The notes below the pieces were generated by a model. The model saw only the letters and a program-made list of their open reading frames with translations, made no database searches and was not told the DNA's origin. Shown here piece by piece: positions 62,118 through 64,000 of a DNA stretch of 64,000 nt. Origin of the DNA: Antedon bifida (taxonomy: Eukaryota > Echinodermata > Crinoidea > Comatulida > Antedonidae); the NCBI GenBank assembly GCA_963402885.1, contig OY727102.1, positions 3,162,001 to 3,226,000 of the forward strand. Reading direction: 5' to 3'. Position 1 is the first letter of the stretch, and every line of letters begins with the position of its first letter. The translations under genes were made by a program, and so were the position numbers.

Positions 62118-63799
62118 CTAGACATGAAACTCGTCACTTTGACGAGTTTGGTTATCCGCTGCGCAAGTGGTGAAACATGGACGTTTAACGACGTACCTTT
62201 TAACATTAAGGGGATAGGTTGAGGCCAAAAGGAAGCGTTCACGTTGGCATTATGACCTACAGGCCGGACAAGCAACTGACAAACAAAACCAGAAAATGTA
62301 ATAGAAATCACATATCTCCTAACAACGATGAACGGCTCTGATACGAGAAAAATATTGTTTGCCTCCCTCTATCCTGTAAAAATAACGCCTTATTTGGCCT
62401 GCTACATTATAGAAATAGGTAGGAAATAAACGATTTGGGCTATTCCATTACAGTCGGTATAAACAGTAAAATCTGTTTACATATTAAATACAGTGTAGAT
62501 TAGGTGTAATTACGGGAGCCGCCATTTATTCCAAATTTTAACATGGCGGCGGCATCAAAATGAAATACAAAGATAGCAATTTCGGAAGGATATTATCTCA
62601 GCAACAACATATTAATGTGCAGAAGAAATTTGAATACGTGAAATATTGATGCGCGCTCTTTTAAATGTGATGAACTATGACGTAAAATATGAAAATACGA
62701 CTTTTTTTAGTTAAGTGGCCATATGATGACGTCACATCATCAGATTGGCAAAATTTTCACATGATTTCGTATCTACAATCCAATAGCTTCCAGAAAACGT
62801 TTTAATCGTGATTATCACATTTTATTCTTACGAGCTATAACAGATTAAAATTTACTGTACAGATGAAATTAATGCCACACGTAATTTAAATTTTTAGGCA
62901 TGATGACGTCAAAAAAATTAAAATATTTTTAACTCATGCGAAAGATAGTTGATTGACCTAGACAATATCAAAATCGGGGTGAAAATGGAAAACGGATAAG
63001 TGGAGATGCGCTCTATTAAATGTGAGGAGTTATGACGAAAGATACAAAAATCCTAAATTTCATATTCGCGTGGCCATACGATGACGTCACAATGTCCAGT
63101 TAGCCAAATTAATGCATGATCTGATATCTACAACTCATCAACTTCCAGAATGTTTAATAAAAATAATTTTTACCGTTTAGTTTAAAAACTACGATTGTTT
63201 AAAAAAAGGCTTAATTTTGACGAATTTTTGAAGTTTTTTATCAAAAAAGCGCGCAAATTATCATATTCTACGTGCTCGTATGACGTAATTTAAAGTCGAA
63301 ATTGTTTAAAAGTTGGTAAAATTACTAGAAAAGGCTGGAAAAACATAAATCACTCGAAAAAATGACGTTTTTAACGCTACGTGTGCACCATGCGCGTAAA
63401 AATTTGCGCACGTGTGGGAATTTTTGACATGCTCAAAATGACATGAAACGCGTAGAAAGTTGATTAGAAATTGATTTTTCGCATTGTAAAATTTTAAACG
63501 CGTGTGCGCGCGTAACTTCGTGTAAAACATGCCATTTTTAGTGCAAAAAAAGTTAGCGCACGATATAAATTAGACTTTTGCTAAGTTTCAATTTAAATTG
63601 TTATATGGTTTTCGATCTATGTTAAATACGCGAAATTCATAAAAACGCGCGTAAGTCATGTTGCGCAACTCTGACGTCATTCAAAAATAAAAAAGGCACA
63701 ACTTCAAGTGAATGCCCACATGTTGACAAAGTTATAAAATGTTAACTTTACACGTTTTAGAGATATGCTCTGCACAAAAATGACAGAAAGAAAGAAGAA
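62118..63799 (-). mobile_element. Non-coding element with hairpin-CTAG end and internal 360-bp repeats
   Basis: On the minus strand the element ends in a 10-bp hairpin (AAACTCGTCA / TGACGAGTTT, 62127-62149), then CATGTCTAG, abutting host TTGTATATTG. It interrupts the block upstream of gene 3. Internally two diverged units about 362 bp apart (from about 62641 and 63003) share GCTCT..TAAATGTGA, GTGGCCATA and GATGACGTCACA. No open frame looks coding. Its far end cannot be placed because another element begins at 63800. Confidence 0.5.
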
Positions 63800-64000
63800 C
63801 TAGAATTTAATTCGTCACTTTGACGAATTATAGGTGATCATTTTTATAATTTTACTGAAATTAATTTTTTTTAAACATGCACGTACGTTAACATACGATC
63901 GGAAAATGTTGATGTATGCCATCCTATTATATGCTTATAGTGCTGAGTTGTGCCTATATGCCATATACAATATGTACAGTATATACTGTATATCTATATA
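63800..64000 (-). mobile_element. Second hairpin-CTAG element, cut by window end
   Basis: Reverse-complement relative of the 194-bp element at 11958-12151: CTAG at 63800-63803, 10-bp hairpin at 63808-63830, then the GTGATCA, AAACATGCAC and ATACTGTATAT landmarks in the same order. Confidence 0.6.

Overview
Animal (metazoan) genomic DNA: AT-rich, many short exons with GT-AG introns, tRNA-derived SINEs, MITE and foldback elements, minisatellites and frequent AGGCCTA words. The domain repertoire and repeat style suggest a marine invertebrate deuterostome, possibly an echinoderm; this is an inference, not a species call. The most prominent feature is a tandem cluster of three closely related minus-strand genes (gene 1 at 43-12664, cut by the window start; gene 2 at 24759-39915; gene 3 at 47586-61818). 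I could splice each by hand into one continuous reading frame. Genes 2 and 3 have 21 exons each and both give 1123 codons; gene 1 shows 18 exons (869 codons), its last three lying outside the window. The inferred protein has N-terminal ankyrin-type repeats, a ROC GTPase domain with recognisable G1, G2, G3 and G4 motifs, a COR domain, a short conserved post-COR module and a C-terminal tandem death-effector-domain (DED) pair. This resembles DAPK1 (ankyrin-ROC-COR-death domain) without the kinase and with DEDs replacing the death domain, so a GTPase-controlled sensor or adaptor feeding a FADD/caspase-8-type pathway is a reasonable inference.

Between the ROCO genes the duplicated unit carries, left to right: a block around exon 1 (16-bp GATCAT-type minisatellite, exon 1, conserved upstream block), a 46/51-bp satellite array, a FLYWCH zinc-finger ORF on the minus strand, and a plus-strand 3' part of a RhoGEF-like gene (end of DH, PH, SH3). 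The copy between genes 1 and 2 (18480-22208) is open; the copy between genes 2 and 3 (41290-44852) is decaying. Near gene 1 there is also an orphan second exon 1 (15870-15892) and degenerate PH-exon copies (13745-14070), suggesting that a further unit was lost by deletion.

Intron 2 of the ROCO genes (between the exons near 9.5/35.0/57.4 kb and 11.8/38.4/60.3 kb) is the main insertion hot spot: a large CAGTACAGCT-ended inverted-repeat element, two foldback elements with inverted minisatellite arms, a TTAA-flanked MITE and a hairpin element. Intron 1 holds a SINE in all three genes, and a small element with a hairpin plus CTAG end in genes 1 and 2 only. Sequence similarity among the three genes is mosaic: different segments show different nearest relatives, as expected from gene conversion or unequal exchange. 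The right end (62118-64000) is occupied by elements with the same hairpin-CTAG end on the minus strand.
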